64,000 nt of DNA from NCBI GenBank assembly GCA_019915135.1, contig JAHLMK010000010.1, positions 1,426,001 to 1,490,000 of the forward strand. The letters run 5' to 3'. The notes under the pieces are model-generated. The model ran no database searches. It was not told the origin of the DNA and saw only the letters and a program-made list of their open reading frames with translations. Each line of letters opens with the position of its first letter. The stretch's first letter is position 1. The stretch is from Strobilurus pachycystidiatus (taxonomy: Eukaryota; Basidiomycota; Agaricomycetes; Agaricales; Physalacriaceae). Made by a program: the position numbers and the translations under genes. Below, piece by piece: positions 21,639 to 33,400 of this stretch.

Positions 21639-23749
21639 ATGTCAACAAGTTCGCACCAAGACACCGAGCGCAAGGAGGACGTGAAGGTAAGCAACCAACA
21701 CGATCGCCGGCAGGGCGGCATGCGAACTTACTTACCAAAAGGAGCAGTCGCCGCCGCCAACGTCGCCACAAGAACATCAGGAGCCTCCCGCAGCTCAGGA
21801 GGAAGAGGAAAAAGAGGCACTAGCGCAGGAACAGGTGAGTGACGGGCAACGACGCGTAAAGAGACGAGAAAACTCACCACGACCACTCTTTGCGCTAGCC
21901 CCCTCCCATCGCCTGTGAAGCCAGGCCGGACCACGTCAAGATGACCCGCCCCCTGTTTAACTACAGCGGCTTCCTCACGAACATGACCGCACCGCCAGAG
22001 CTGGACGCAGGGATCAGTCTGCGCCTGGCCGAGTCACTGTGCGCCAGCCCAGCGTCAACCCGCGACATTCTGCAGGCGGCCGGTTACAAGGGGTACCTCC
22101 GTAACGGCGTCTTTTGGTTGACTTTCCAGGACGCACTCGAATCGACCCCAGCGGGCAAGGCCACTCCGCTGGAACGCGTCGAGATGGCGCTGAGCGCCGC
22201 GTGGCGCGACGCCACGACCTACAGGAGGCAGGTCCGCCCCGTCTACGACATCACCTTCCTAGATAACGACCGCATCGCCCCCGAGCTCGCGCTCCGGCTT
22301 TCAGAAGACGACGCCCAGCGTTGTTTTCTGGAGCTGGATCACCTCTGGAACTTTGTGCGCGACCAGGACCGGGCTAATCTATTCTGGGGCGCGCTGCTCG
22401 TGGAAATGCGAAGACAGCGCGACGAGACCGCCCTCCAGGGGTCGTTCTACAAAACGATGGATAATCTGATCGAAAGCGCGATAACCGAGCTTGGAATCGC
22501 CAACTACGAGCGCGACGGGACGCCCAGCCTCGACAGCAAGGTCGAGGACGAGGATACGCCGCGCCCCACGATGCAGGAGATTGCGAAGGAGGAGTCACCT
22601 AGTCCTCGCGACTCGCGAACGCCGTCCCCGGCGCCCTCCTCGCACCATGAACCCACGCCCAAGCCCGAGGCGGAACCCCCCAAGCGCAAGCCGTATGTCG
22701 CGGCGAGCAAAGGAGGTCCCAAATCGACCACCAAGTACGTCCGCCGCACCCTCGCGCCGCTAACATTTGCTGACGCTCCGCTAAGGCCGAAGGCCGTCGC
22801 AATAAAAGTGGAACCCAAGGACAAGGACGTCGCCCCCGCCAGGAAAACCTCGGTCGCGCGCGCCACCACTGGTGGAAGCCAGAAGCGCAAGTTCGTCGAG
22901 GAGGAACCGGAGGAGGAGGACGAGCTGGAAGAAGACGCCGAAGCCAGCGCCGAGGAGGAGGACGACTTCGTCCTCGACGTGCGCGACAAGACCAACCCGC
23001 GCATCCCCCTCCACCGCGACGACGGTGTCTGCGTCCCCTGCATCAAGCAGCGGTTGACGTGCACCTACTTCCGGATTCACGCCACGCCCGCCGAGAAGAA
23101 CAACAGTTTCACGTGCGACCAATGCAAGGAAAAGGACGGACAGCACGGTCCGTGCTGGGTCGCGTGGAGGCGAAGTCAGGTCCCCGCGCCGTGGAAGGAG
23201 GTCGCGCTGAAGGTCCGCGCCCAGTTGCAGGCCGTGGCGAGGAACAAGCCCGACTCCCAGATCAGGGCCCGCCGCCACCAGGACTATTCCGACGCCGCCC
23301 AAGCGATCGCGAAGGAAGCGGACCAGCGGTGGAAGGAGGAGAAGCAGAGGAAGAAGGACGAGCCCCCGGCGAAGCGCCGTCGCGTCGAGAGCACGGCGGG
23401 AAAGAAGGGCAAGGCGAAGAAGGAGGAGACGTCGGACGAAGAGGGCACCGGCGACTCCGACATCGAGGAGGTCCACGCGCCCCGCACCCGCCTCCAAAAA
23501 GGAAAGGTTAGCGCAGCCCCGCCTCCCGCCTCGACCAAGTCCTCGAAGGGGGCCACCACTTCGATCAGCGCGGTCCAACGACAGGACAAGGGAGAAGGAG
23601 CCAGCCGTCAAGGTGCGACGTCCTCCGCCTCCACCAGCCGCGTCGACCCCGCCGAGGACGTAGACAAGGTCCTGGCGTTGTACTTCTCCCTGAGTGAGAA
23701 GAGTCGCAAGAAGTTTAGGAAGATCGCAGAGATTGCGGTGGGACGTTAG
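21639..23749 (+). CDS. Accessory gene 1: Zn2Cys6-like cysteine-cluster protein carried by the retrotransposon
   Basis: Three exons (21639-21686, 21748-21834, 21899-23749), all joined in phase 0, with introns GTAAGC...AGCAG and GTGAGT...GCTAG; predicted 661 residues. After a Pro/Glu-rich start there is a globular segment (NYSGFLTN to about residue 230), then a long charged, disordered stretch with Ser/Pro repeats and an acidic run. A six-cysteine cluster follows: C-x2-C-x6-C-x17-C-x2-C-x9-C (CVPCIKQRLTC ... CDQCKEKDGQHGPC). This resembles a fungal Zn2Cys6 DNA-binding cluster with a longer loop. Basic KR-rich blocks (PPAKRRRVE) look like nuclear signals. It is more GC-rich than gag-pol. DNA or chromatin binding is inferred. 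Confidence 0.75.
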
Positions 23750-24138
23750 TAGCGTCCCGCCGCAATTCCCTTTTATATATACACGAACTTTAGTCACAGT
23801 GCCACAATGGACACTTTCGTATACGCATCGCCCGCCCCGCCCCGTTGTACTTTATATGAAAATTTACAACTTCTTGTAACGAAAGAACCGTGTGAAAACA
23901 CTAAGGAAACAAGAACAAGGACCTTAGTTGAAACCTTAAGTCAAGGGGAGAGTCCAGGACTCTCCTTGATATACCAGAGGTCGCAAAGGTCGGAAGCTAA
24001 GGACTTTGTTAAGTCGAAAGGGCCCACAAGGAACTGCGTTGCAAGTAAAGTAATACAGGCAGAAGCAATGTGACTAAGGACAAGCTGTAAGGAATAAAAA
24101 GAGAGGCAACCTTTAGGTCAAAAGAAGTCATCTAAGGA
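23750..24138. other. Spacer between convergent accessory genes
   Basis: No coding pattern. It follows the plus-strand gene and precedes the end of a minus-strand gene, so both 3' ends should lie here. Confidence 0.4.
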
Positions 24139-25276
24139 CTAAGCAAAACGACTCCAATCAGGAGGGACCGCAAGGTTCGCAAGGCGCGCATAGAAAGGTC
24201 CTGCGTGGCTAAGGTCGATTGCTAACATACTAGCAGCAAGGAGTTCGTAGTCTACTTCGGTGGCCTCCGACCAGTCGATGAGCCAGAGTAGTGGATCGAT
24301 GATAGGCAGCGACTGGTTGGGGCGCTGGAAACACAGAAGTTACAAACGGACCTCAAACTACGAAGTTGTTCACGGACCCGATTGGCGGGAAGGTCAATCT
24401 CGGGGATCAACCGACGCATATTGGGAGGTCTATCCAACGCGTAGGCGTCGTCCCAGCCGTAAAGAGCAGAGTTCTGACGGTGGAACCCTGGCCACCACTT
24501 CATAACCGTGACAAGGTCGGCAGGAAGGTCCCCATACTGAACAGGAAGGACCTTCAGGTCGTCAGGCCCGATGTAAAGCGAGCGAAGGAGTGTGGAAAAG
24601 CCGGAGTAACCACCAAAGTGGGCCTCGACCTACGTCTAAGGTCAGTGCCGACCACAAGACATGAAAGGAAAAGACCAGGTTTAACTCACCATGAAAGGTC
24701 CAATGAACTCTTGGGTAAACCAAGGGTGACTCGCAAGGATGTCCATGTTAAGGTCCCCCAGGTGGAAGCGGGCGCCTTCACCGTCAAAGGTATTGCCTTC
24801 GGCGAACCAAGCCTTGCAAAGTTCGACGGCGGTGTAGTACAAAGGAAAGAAGTGCGCCTTGAAACCTTGAGGAATGGCCCCGTTCTGGAAGTGAAAAGCG
24901 GGTTCCCAGATATAACGAAAGCGGACCTAAGGACCATCCGATTAAACGAGAAAAGTGTCGAGACAAATTCAACTAGACTGACCAGAACGTGCAAAAGATA
25001 GCGCAAGGTCGGGACGTCTAGAGGTTCGTCACGACCAAAGGCATGAACCGGAGGCTTGAGCTGGGGAAGGAGGCGAGTGTCGTCTTCCGTAGCTAAGGTC
25101 CCATCCGGATGACGGACTACCGCAACGAAGTAGCGTGTATAGTTGTACATCTCCATGGCGCAGCTCAGCGCAAGGTCCGCTGTGACTAAGTCATGTTGAA
25201 AGGAGGTCAAAGGCGAGCGAAGTCGAACGCCTTGAATGCGCGTATCTGCAAAGGAAGGCAGGACGGGTGCGGGCAT
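24139..25276 (-). CDS. Accessory gene 2 (antisense), unknown protein
   Basis: Four exons, all joined in phase 0: 25276-24983, 24884-24690, 24629-24378, 24324-24139, giving 308 residues. Introns start GTCAGT, GTGAGT and GTCCGT and end CCAG, GTAG and CCAG; the second and third are 60 and 53 bp. The start is the first ATG (MPAPVLPSFADTRIQG). The product is globular and aromatic-rich, with MYNYTRYFVAVV, FKAHFFPLYYTAVELCKAWF and DPLLWLIDWSEATEVDYELL. No signal peptide, zinc motif or catalytic motif known to me. It lies against the direction of gag-pol. The third donor was chosen so that the last exon stays open; another choice gives a shorter, less protein-like end. Confidence 0.65.
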
Positions 25277-25649
25277 GATCAAAGATGAGATTCCTGGCTC
25301 CAGGACCGACTTAAAAGAGGACCCTCATCAGTCGAAGGTCCGAACGAACCGATAAAATGCAAAGTTTAGGCGCCACCTATCTAAAGGTAGGTACGATCGG
25401 CGATAGCCGATCGAACTAAGTTCGATCTTAGACCTACCAAGGTGCGGTCAGGAAAAACTTTAAGGGTTCAAATCGAAAGGAGTTGGATTATGCACCAACT
25501 GGGCCTAGAGTAGTCTAAGGAAATAAAGTGACTACCGCTCCTACAAGTGGGAAAGGAATCCGAAACCAGTATGAAGACGAAGTAGTGAAAACTATGAGTA
25601 GTACTGGTTAAGACTTGGCGAAAGTTAAGCTAAAGTAGGACCTTGTAGT
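25277..25649. other. Spacer between the two antisense accessory genes
   Basis: No gene seen. Contains a short palindromic stretch near 25398-25420 (GATCGGCGATAGCCGATC) and probably the promoter of accessory gene 2. Confidence 0.4.
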
Positions 25650-27186
25650 CTACTGAGCCTGGTCAATCGCGTCTAAGGCCGAGATATAAAGGTCCCGAGT
25701 CGACTGCAGGACTTGGATACGGCCCCGAATCTCGTTGAAAGTCGAGATAATGTCGTGCCGGTACTGGCGCTCCAAAATGACCAAGTTGGGCGAGATGTTG
25801 GGGTCGTCAAGACCAGACAACCTTGACATACGCTTGTGGACTTGGGCCAAGGCAGCAGACAGACCATTGATGTACTGGTTCGCTAAGGGGAAGTAACCAG
25901 GAATCAACAAGGCAAACCAAGGAGCGAGGAAGAAGCACCTTACCGCCTTCAAGTTGTTTAAGAACGACAGGTTCGACCCCAAAGGTCGAAGGCCGGGCCG
26001 CCTTTACAACACGGCGAGCGTTCTCATCGTTAAGCTTACGCTTAGGAGGAGCTTCTTGACCATTGATCGCGCCCAAGGTTTGAAGGGCTTTCTGGTAAAC
26101 ACGGGCGTTAATGTCCATACCGGGAAGAGCTGCGAAAGGAAGGTAACGGACGGAAGATGACTATTAAAGAAGTCATAAGGAAGTCCGGGACAAACATAGG
26201 ATTCAAAGGAACGTACCGCTTCGGCTTCCTTTGACAAGGAATTGGCGACTTGGAGCTGGCGAAAGGCTTCAATAAAGGAAGATGAGACTGGCAAAGAAAT
26301 TGAGCGCACAGTATCACCGACGACGACAACGGAGTCCTCACCGTCGCTCTCGCTAGCTGCCACATCGTCAGCCCAATTAAAGTACTCCGGACGAAAGAAG
26401 CGCGCACAAGAGTCGGGATCCATCGCGACGTCGCCGTCTCCCGTCTCGGCTCGTTTCTCCATGGCCTCGGTAACGACCTCGGGCGATTTCTTCGTCTTCT
26501 AAGCGAAGACATCCAGAGGTTACAGTAGGAAACCAACGAGTAACGAACGGACATACCTTGCCTTTCTCAAGCTTGTCCGGCTTGAAATAAGCGTTATCCG
26601 GATGCATAGGGTGACCCGGGGACAGGCCAGGGAAGTGGGCGTTAGACGCCTTCTTGCAGCTGCTCACCAAAGGTTGGAGGATATGAGCGATGTGGTGCGT
26701 CGGCGTCTGAGGGTGAATCCCCAGCAGGTGTACCAGCATCCCTACATAGAGGCGGAGGTTGAAAAAGAACACCGCCATGTCCGTCGACACCTTGGAACCA
26801 TTCGGAAAGGTGCGAAGGTCATGGGCGACGGCCTAAAAAGAAAACAAGGACAGGATGAAGTCAGGATCAGGAAAAGAACACAGCGAAGGAGTACACACAA
26901 GGACTCTCTCCATGATCTTGTCAACATAGCCGGTGATCTCCAGTGCCACGTCGGGATTCGAACACGCCTTCTTGAGGTCCAGACGATGGACCTTGGGAAT
27001 GATGAGCGTAAGATGCATGCCGAGGTACATAAGGAAGTCGGGTGTGTTGGCTGGAGGGTCGTAGTCGAGCGCATAAGCGACGAGACCGGCGCCAAGGTCG
27101 CGCGTAGTGATCAGGTCCTTCGCGGACGGAACGTGCGGCGTTGTGGGAAGCAGCTTTGCGATGGGAGTCCAAGTTTTGGGAGCCAT
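25650..27186 (-). CDS. Accessory gene 3 (antisense), unknown protein with a helical C-terminus
   Basis: Five exons that join in phase: 27186-26899, 26832-26557, 26498-26217, 26091-25944, 25882-25650, giving 408 residues. Donors are GTGTGT, GTATGT, GTACGT and GTAAGG. The start MAPKTWTPIAKLL is the first ATG. The N-terminal 180 residues look globular (DFLMYLGMHLTLIIPKVHRLDL; MAVFFFNLRLYVGMLVHLLG). A central acidic part (DDVAASESDGEDSVVVV) and a basic part (PPKRKLNDENARR) follow, then a C-terminal helix rich in heptad-like hydrophobics (LVILERQYRHDIISTF). Intron 3 has a second acceptor that would break the frame, so I used CCAG before AAAGCC. No family recognised. Not envelope-like: no signal peptide or membrane anchor. 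Confidence 0.7.
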
Positions 27187-27384
27187 GATAGAATAAAGGC
27201 AGGAATGAAAGCTCTGAGGACAAGTCCCAGGACCTTTTATAACGGAACAAAGTTAGGCAAAAGAGGGTCCATCGGGCGATAGAAACCAAAAGGAGACTTC
27301 GTCACGGCGGCCTGGTACCCAGGATAAAGGGTCTGAACCACCAAGGACTATGTCGCGGACAACATTTCATAAGTCAAGGGGAGA
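27187..27384 (+). other. 3' untranslated part with polypurine tract
   Basis: AAGGGGAGA ends directly at the 3' LTR (27376-27384) and is the expected plus-strand primer. The rest lies upstream of antisense accessory gene 3 and may hold its promoter. Confidence 0.7.
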
Positions 27385-29767
27385 TGATACGCAGGGTACT
27401 ATTCCAGTACTAGAAACGGGGAATTTTGCGATTCCTGAACAGCCCAAAGACCTTAGGAACCTCCAGTCAAGTACTTAGGATAGAGCACGCAGGAGTTACT
27501 GCCTTGACGCGGGCAAGCCTCCAGGACAAGGTCCAAGCGCCTTAACAAGTCCTTTAGGACAGGCGCGATTGAAACCTTCGATCACCTTCATCCGAATATC
27601 CTTATCCGCGCGTTGGATCCCTTTCAAGATCCCGTACCTTTGCGTGTACCTTGTACTACAGACGATGTGCTATAACCATTCGCACCCAAGGAGGGTCCAA
27701 GGTCTCCAGGCGGTTCAGTTCGAGCGACCCAAGACCTGCGCACCTCAACCCAAAGACCTGGAAGGTCCCGAAATAGTTCAAGGACGTCACAACCCTTTTG
27801 GGGAAACAATCTTCGGAGCTGTCAAGGACTCCGAACCGACGCCTTCCGCTATGCCGATCGATCATGATCCACGATCAAGGACCACCCCGAAAGCAGGGTG
27901 TATTACCACTTTAAGAAAGCACTCCCCTGTAGTGTCTGCGCTCGAAAGGACGTTCTTAACGATCTCCATCCAACCTATCCACAAGAAAGCAGGTGTCCGT
28001 AGGACCTTGCAACATAAAGATACCTAAGGATCGAAGTCCTTATCGGACCTTGATCTCCTGGGCACAAGGATTGTACCATACCGCCAAGGTGGCGTATATG
28101 GCTAAAGGACCAAGCGGCCTGTCCGCAGTTGTTTCGACCAGGGATAGCCAATGAGAATCCAGCACTTGTATGACTCGAAAGTCCGATGTATCCGATCCTA
28201 GAATAGATGCTTACTCAGTAGGAACCCACCAGTAGTATAAAAGGGCCCAAAGGACCCATATTTCGGTAGCTTAGAGCCCCCTCCAGTAGCCGCTAGTCAG
28301 ACGCAGCCGTTGTAGTGAATCTATCTCGAGTTTCGACTCATTTCTGCAAAGTACACAAAGACCCCAAAGACCTTTCCAAGATTTAAAGACATCAGGTGTT
28401 GCCAAACTCCTTGAAAGACTCGAAAGAACCTTATTCCGACGTACCAAGTCAAGTACCAACGAATCTACTTGGTGTTAGAACCTTGTATTCGCAAGAAGGC
28501 CGGTTTGCAAGTGGTTCTGCCCTGCACTCACGCTCTTTCGTGAAGTACTTCCCTTTGAGGAATAAGTCGAGTTTGAACGAGTGTTGTCAACGTCTGAGAC
28601 ACCTTTCGGAACCTTTGGTCCCGGTGCAAGACACTAGAAGTTTGGTTTAAGTGCAAGAAGGAGTCCTTATCGTTAGCAGTCCAGTGGCGTAAAACCTGCG
28701 GTAGCGGCCTGACGATTCCAAGACAAAGTCCTTGTACACCAGAGCACTTGATAGGTAGAAGCTACATTGCCTCGCGCTGTTTAAGGTCTTCATACGTCAA
28801 GAGGTTCGGCCTACGACTTCAAGGTTTTCTTGTGTCATTTCGATCAGAATCCCTACACCCCCAAAAACAACTCGTAGTTTAACTACAGCGATTCGGAATA
28901 CATCTCTATTTCTCCATTACCCAAAAGCACCTTGTTCTCTCAAACCTTTGTGCACCCCTAGGGTTTAAAAGTCCGGTCCGGTCCGGTCTTTTGACCTCTG
29001 AGGTCATGGACTGGGGACTGGACCGGTCCAGAAAATTCCCAAATCTGGCTGGACCTAGGACTGGACTGGTTAGGACCGCAAAAACCGGTCCTAATCAGTC
29101 CGGTCTGCGGTCCTAAACCGGTCCAGGACCGGTCCAAAGGATCATAAGCCTAAATTTATATTTCTGCACATTTTCGAGTAAGTTTACCATCATATAAGTT
29201 TACCAGATAGATCATATAGTCAACGACAGTGAAATGAATGACTAGTGAAGCTTGTATAATATGTTTTAGTCACAACAAGATGACATTTCCAAATGTAAGA
29301 GAGTATGTGCAGCTAAATGTACCATATGAGTATATAAGTTATGGAAAGTTTACCATAGGAACGCCTCAGTGAAGGTAAGTTTCCCATTGACCGGTCAAGT
29401 CAAGGTAAGTTTACCATAAGATCATATATAATGACCCTTTTGGGGGACATTTGACTGGTCTTAACTGGACCCTGAGTAGACCGGTCCAAACCGGTCCTAG
29501 ACCAGTCTTTACCAGTCCTGATAAATCTGGGATGAGCTCTGGACCTAGGACCTGGACTGGTAGGACTGGTAGGACCGGTCCATGTTGGACTGGTCATGTG
29601 ACCGGTCCAGTCCGGTCCAGTTCACCGGTCTCACCGGTCCACTTGGACTGGACCTTCAAACCCTATGCACCCCAGCTCCCTTACAAGGAGTACTAGTTGT
29701 GATAAGGATTGATAGTGTGGTTAGACGATAGCTTCTTTTCAGAGGTCTATTCCGAACTTGCACATCA
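27385..29767 (+). repeat. 3' LTR of the Gypsy element, interrupted
   Basis: Starts TGATACGCAGGG and ends GCACATCA at 29767. The 707-bp MITE at 28959-29665 plus its 8-bp duplicated target accounts exactly for the extra 715 bp compared with the 5' LTR. Confidence 0.95.
28959..29665. mobile_element. hAT-like MITE inserted in the 3' LTR
   Basis: Starts TAGGGTTTAAAAGTCCGGTC and ends GACCTTCAAACCCTA, giving imperfect terminal inverted repeats. The flanks are the 8-bp duplication TGCACCCC (28951-28958 and 29666-29673). TAGGG ends with 8-bp duplications are typical of the hAT superfamily. The outer thirds are packed with ACCGGTCC/GGACCGGT words, some forming the palindrome GGACCGGTCC; the middle is AT-rich. 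It has no coding capacity and depends on a transposase elsewhere. Confidence 0.85.
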
Positions 29768-30419
29768 GCGCGAACATCATCTCAAATGCCGACGATGACC
29801 TGTGATGCTGGATCGCCGTGCCAGTGAACACAGCGCTGTCTTGGGTCCTAAATCTGCCATAATAAGTAGCGTTCGGGAGAGGAGGTTCTTCGTGGCACAG
29901 GAAAACGAAATCCAACCGTCTTTTGAATCACACTTGTACCAAGACTAATGTCCTCGGTACAATTTTGAGCCGTTGTTTCAAGACCACTTTTTAGGGCTTG
30001 AGTACAGATGAACGAGAGGCCGGCGCGTACCTTTTCGTTGTTGACGACATCGTGAACCTGATGTGATAGTTAGCCTCAGGCAGCGGCAACTGTGGCGACA
30101 ATCAAGTTATGACCCAATTGTTGCTTCGAGCAGTGTCCGGCAAAGTTGGCAGTGCTCAATAAGCCGACGAATGATTTATGGAGTGAAAAGAGATACACTT
30201 GAATGGTTGTGGTAGCTTTGAGGAACCTAATTGAGGCGAAAAAGCGTCACATGTATCCGGAAAGTCGGCCCGACCAAAGGCAGAGTGTGTGAACTGATGA
30301 ACACTACGAACACTCAGTTTAACCAATGAAAATCAGTAGATAAGTACGCGGCTGACATCCTCTACGTTGCGACACTTTGACGTATCATTGTAACCAAATT
30401 ATAGGGCATGATAAGCCCA
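29768..30419. other. Intergenic between the Gypsy element and the DUF6535-like gene
   Basis: No open frame of interest. It is the 3' flank of the minus-strand gene that follows. Confidence 0.4.
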
Positions 30420-33400
30420 TCACACGACAGAGTCCAGCGCTTTGCTACCATCTACGTTGCTACTGTTTCCGATGGTCGACAGCGAGGTGGTCGGTGGATT
30501 CCGTACCTTTTGGCACAATGGAATCGAGCTTAAGAGCCACGACTCGCGGCATCTAGCGCTGAAGCGCCCCCAAAATGCTGTTACACCATCCCACGAATCA
30601 TACTCCAGTATCTGACCGCTCATGTGCGGATGGTTGTCATGCGATGTGCGGCATTCATACACCACTCGAGCAGTCTCTTGGAGGATAAAGTGAGACATTT
30701 CTCGTAGGCAAGGAGCCCAAACATCACTGGGAACATCTGGGAGCAGCTCAGAGAGCTGCCTTCGCCGTTCTACGTCGGCCAAGAGCAGAGCTTGGCAAAT
30801 GACAAAGAGTGTTTCCGGGTGTTGAATATGGACCAGTGTTTTGTCATACTCGGACGGGCTCACAGTTTTGAGAGCATTGAGCCCCTTCAGAAAAGCTGCA
30901 ACCGTGAAGGATGATGCACGTGCATCTTGGTACTCCTTCGTCAGACGGAATGGCCAAACCTCATCTAGACGTAAACGATGAAGGTGGCGTGTTTTCCGAA
31001 TCTGGCGGTAGACTATTGGAAGTAGAGTCTGACATGCCACACTTGCGGTGACATCAAGAACATCAGCTAAGAGGGTCCAAGACTCGCGCAAGTCGGATAC
31101 CAACAGGCCGGATATCCTTTCCGCTATCACTTGATTGATCCATTGACGGTAGTCCTCTGCGAGACCGTGATCCAGTGCAATGGACCGAAAGAGGATCTGG
31201 AAAAGATGCCGCTGGTCGGTAGTGCAGAACGCGGCACTGGATGTCTGGTCCTCGAAGATCTCCTTCAGAGATTCAAAGGTGTGTCTTGGGATGTGTTTGT
31301 GGCGAAGGTACGCAACTACGCCCAGGGTATCTATCCCAACACTGTGCTTTATGCACCTAATGACGCGGGAGGAAGCTGAATTTGGTTTGTCGAAGGATGT
31401 GCGTTGAACCAGTGGTTCATGAACAAGAGAGAGATGAAGTTTAACTTGTGCCGGGATATCGGAGTCGTCATACCAGCGGGCCGACGCCAGAACGGACCAT
31501 ACGAGTTTTGATAGAGATGGCACCAAAAAATTCTTGACAGCGTCTCCCAATGTCATCGCGGACGCGGTGCTGGAGTGGGTAGAGTCCAAAACAGTCAAAG
31601 ATTGATCGTCGTATTTATCTCCCCCTCCCGCCCTTAACACGCACTCGTACAGAGTATCACTGAGTTGACTCGGAGTACTCTTGGCACAGGTTGCACAGGT
31701 AATGTCGTGTGGTTGGAGCAACCAGCTGTAGACAGTCCACCATTGTCGGGATGTTTTCTCCCCAATATGAAGCCAGCTCGCGCCAGGGCGCAGAGCATTC
31801 CGGAGAATTCGGACCCATATTACAACATCGTGGAGTTCTGTAGGTCTCAAGATTTGCTCTTCCAAGAATTGTGCCGCTTTTTCTGGCTTACGAACATCCA
31901 GAAGAATTGGCAGGGAAGTCCCATCGCAATCAAAGTCAATGGGAGGTCCCACCCTAGCACTCCAATCATTTCTTGGGAAAAAACGAAGAAGCGTGCGAAG
32001 GAAACGCTGGTAAGTGGACTGATTGACAGGTGAGGTAGACCCAATCGACCGGACAGCACTTTCCAGAATGTCTTCCAGATTGTCCATCTTCTGAGTGATG
32101 AACTTCGCAACAGTGAGGGGGGCATTACTGAAGGACTCCAAGACAATGCGGTGAATCGATGAATTCGATGAAAAGTGGTACAGCCATACAGCTGCTTCAG
32201 CTTCAAGACGGTCCGCCTCCTTCAAAACCCTGCCCTCTTCAGCTTCCTGGAGAGACATTGGAATTTCCATCTCTGACGAGGACGAGCAGAACCTGCGGAA
32301 GAATGCACTTCTGCGCATATACAATCTGCATCTACGCGGCAACTTGATACGGCGGACATGCGAGTACACAGAATAGATGTAGTTCGTCAAGGGTGTCTTG
32401 TAGGGGCAGGCAGGATCATAGATGGGAAGGACGTTCGTCGAAGCGTAAATTGTTAATGTCGCGGCGGACACGATGGAGATCGCGATGGTTATGGCGGTGC
32501 TTAAGCCAAGAAGGAAGATGACGAGGCCGGAGAGAAACGCGCCCAACGCAATGTGCATCAAGACAGGTAGGAGCCCTATGATAACGGGGACATGCCATTC
32601 CTTCAGTTGGTTGAATCGGAACTGGCGGATACGGCTGCTCGTGCGAGGGCTGCCTGACTGCGCCGACTCCATGTACTCGTTCACCCACTGCTTTGTAAGC
32701 ACAGCGATGAGTGCCGTGGTCAGGCTGAGCACAAGACTCATGAACCACAAGCCGTTCACCCACGTCGCAGTCAGTCCGGGGCGGAAGTTGGTCAGAGGAG
32801 TGAGATCCGTCTCGGCAATGCTGTCGACATCCTGACCGCGGCCAATAGCTCTCTGGAGACCGACGAGCTCAATGATGAGGGAGACGGTAAGATTGGCGGT
32901 GTCAACTTGAAGGCTCTGATACGTCTGGCTGACGAAAGATGAGACGACGGCGGAGAAGAGTCCAGCCTGGGAAAGGCTTAGCCAACCCAGCTTCAGCACA
33001 ATAGTAAATCGGTACTTACAAAGACTAAGAGGACGTCCAGGGCATCCTTCCAGTTGGCCACCCGGTCGTTATCGACTTTCCCTCTCTCGTGGAGGAAAAT
33101 CTTCCATAAACGCGCAGTTTCGCCCATCTCCTGGTATGGTGCATCATCGGGCAGTCTGTTTATGAAGTCGAATGGATCGCTTCCTACATGGCGCAATTGT
33201 TGGATCAGCGGTGGCTTCACAACAGCGAATAGAGCCAAACCTTGCTTAGTGCACGCATGCTTTATGCCAAAGAACGCGCCCCTGCGCTCGGCGTCGTTGG
33301 CAGTATGATAGAGCCCCTCCGTCTTGACTTCTTGCTCCTGTTTCTCGTTGAACTCAGCTTCCGAGCTTGGGCCGAGGGCAAAGAGCCCGCCCCCGGCAGC

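Larger units (their letters stand above)
12659..29767 (+). mobile_element. Giant Ty3/Gypsy LTR retrotransposon with three extra genes
   Basis: Bounded by direct repeats that start TG and end CA. The 5' LTR is 1,668 bp, and the 3' LTR is 1,668 bp once a 715-bp insertion with its target duplication is subtracted. GCGC flanks both ends and may be a 4-bp target duplication, though it sits in a CG run. Internal order is PBS region, gag, protease, then RT-RNase H-integrase (the Ty3/Gypsy order), three accessory spliced genes, a polypurine tract, and the 3' LTR. I counted only about four substitutions between the LTRs, so insertion was recent. At about 16.4 kb without the later insert, it is far larger than a typical fungal Gypsy element of 5-8 kb. 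Confidence 0.95.

Noticed and set aside
22504..23797. Long minus-strand frames opposite the Zn2Cys6-like gene
   Set aside because: Mirror frames of a GC-rich, codon-biased gene; Leu/Val/Gly-rich products without motifs.
21298..27384. Envelope gene making the Gypsy element an errantivirus-like retrovirus
   Set aside because: None of the three accessory genes has a signal peptide, membrane anchor or fusion motif, and two are antisense.
29400..29696. Pro/Thr/Gly-rich frames in the MITE
   Set aside because: Translations of the GGTCC/GGACC repeats only.
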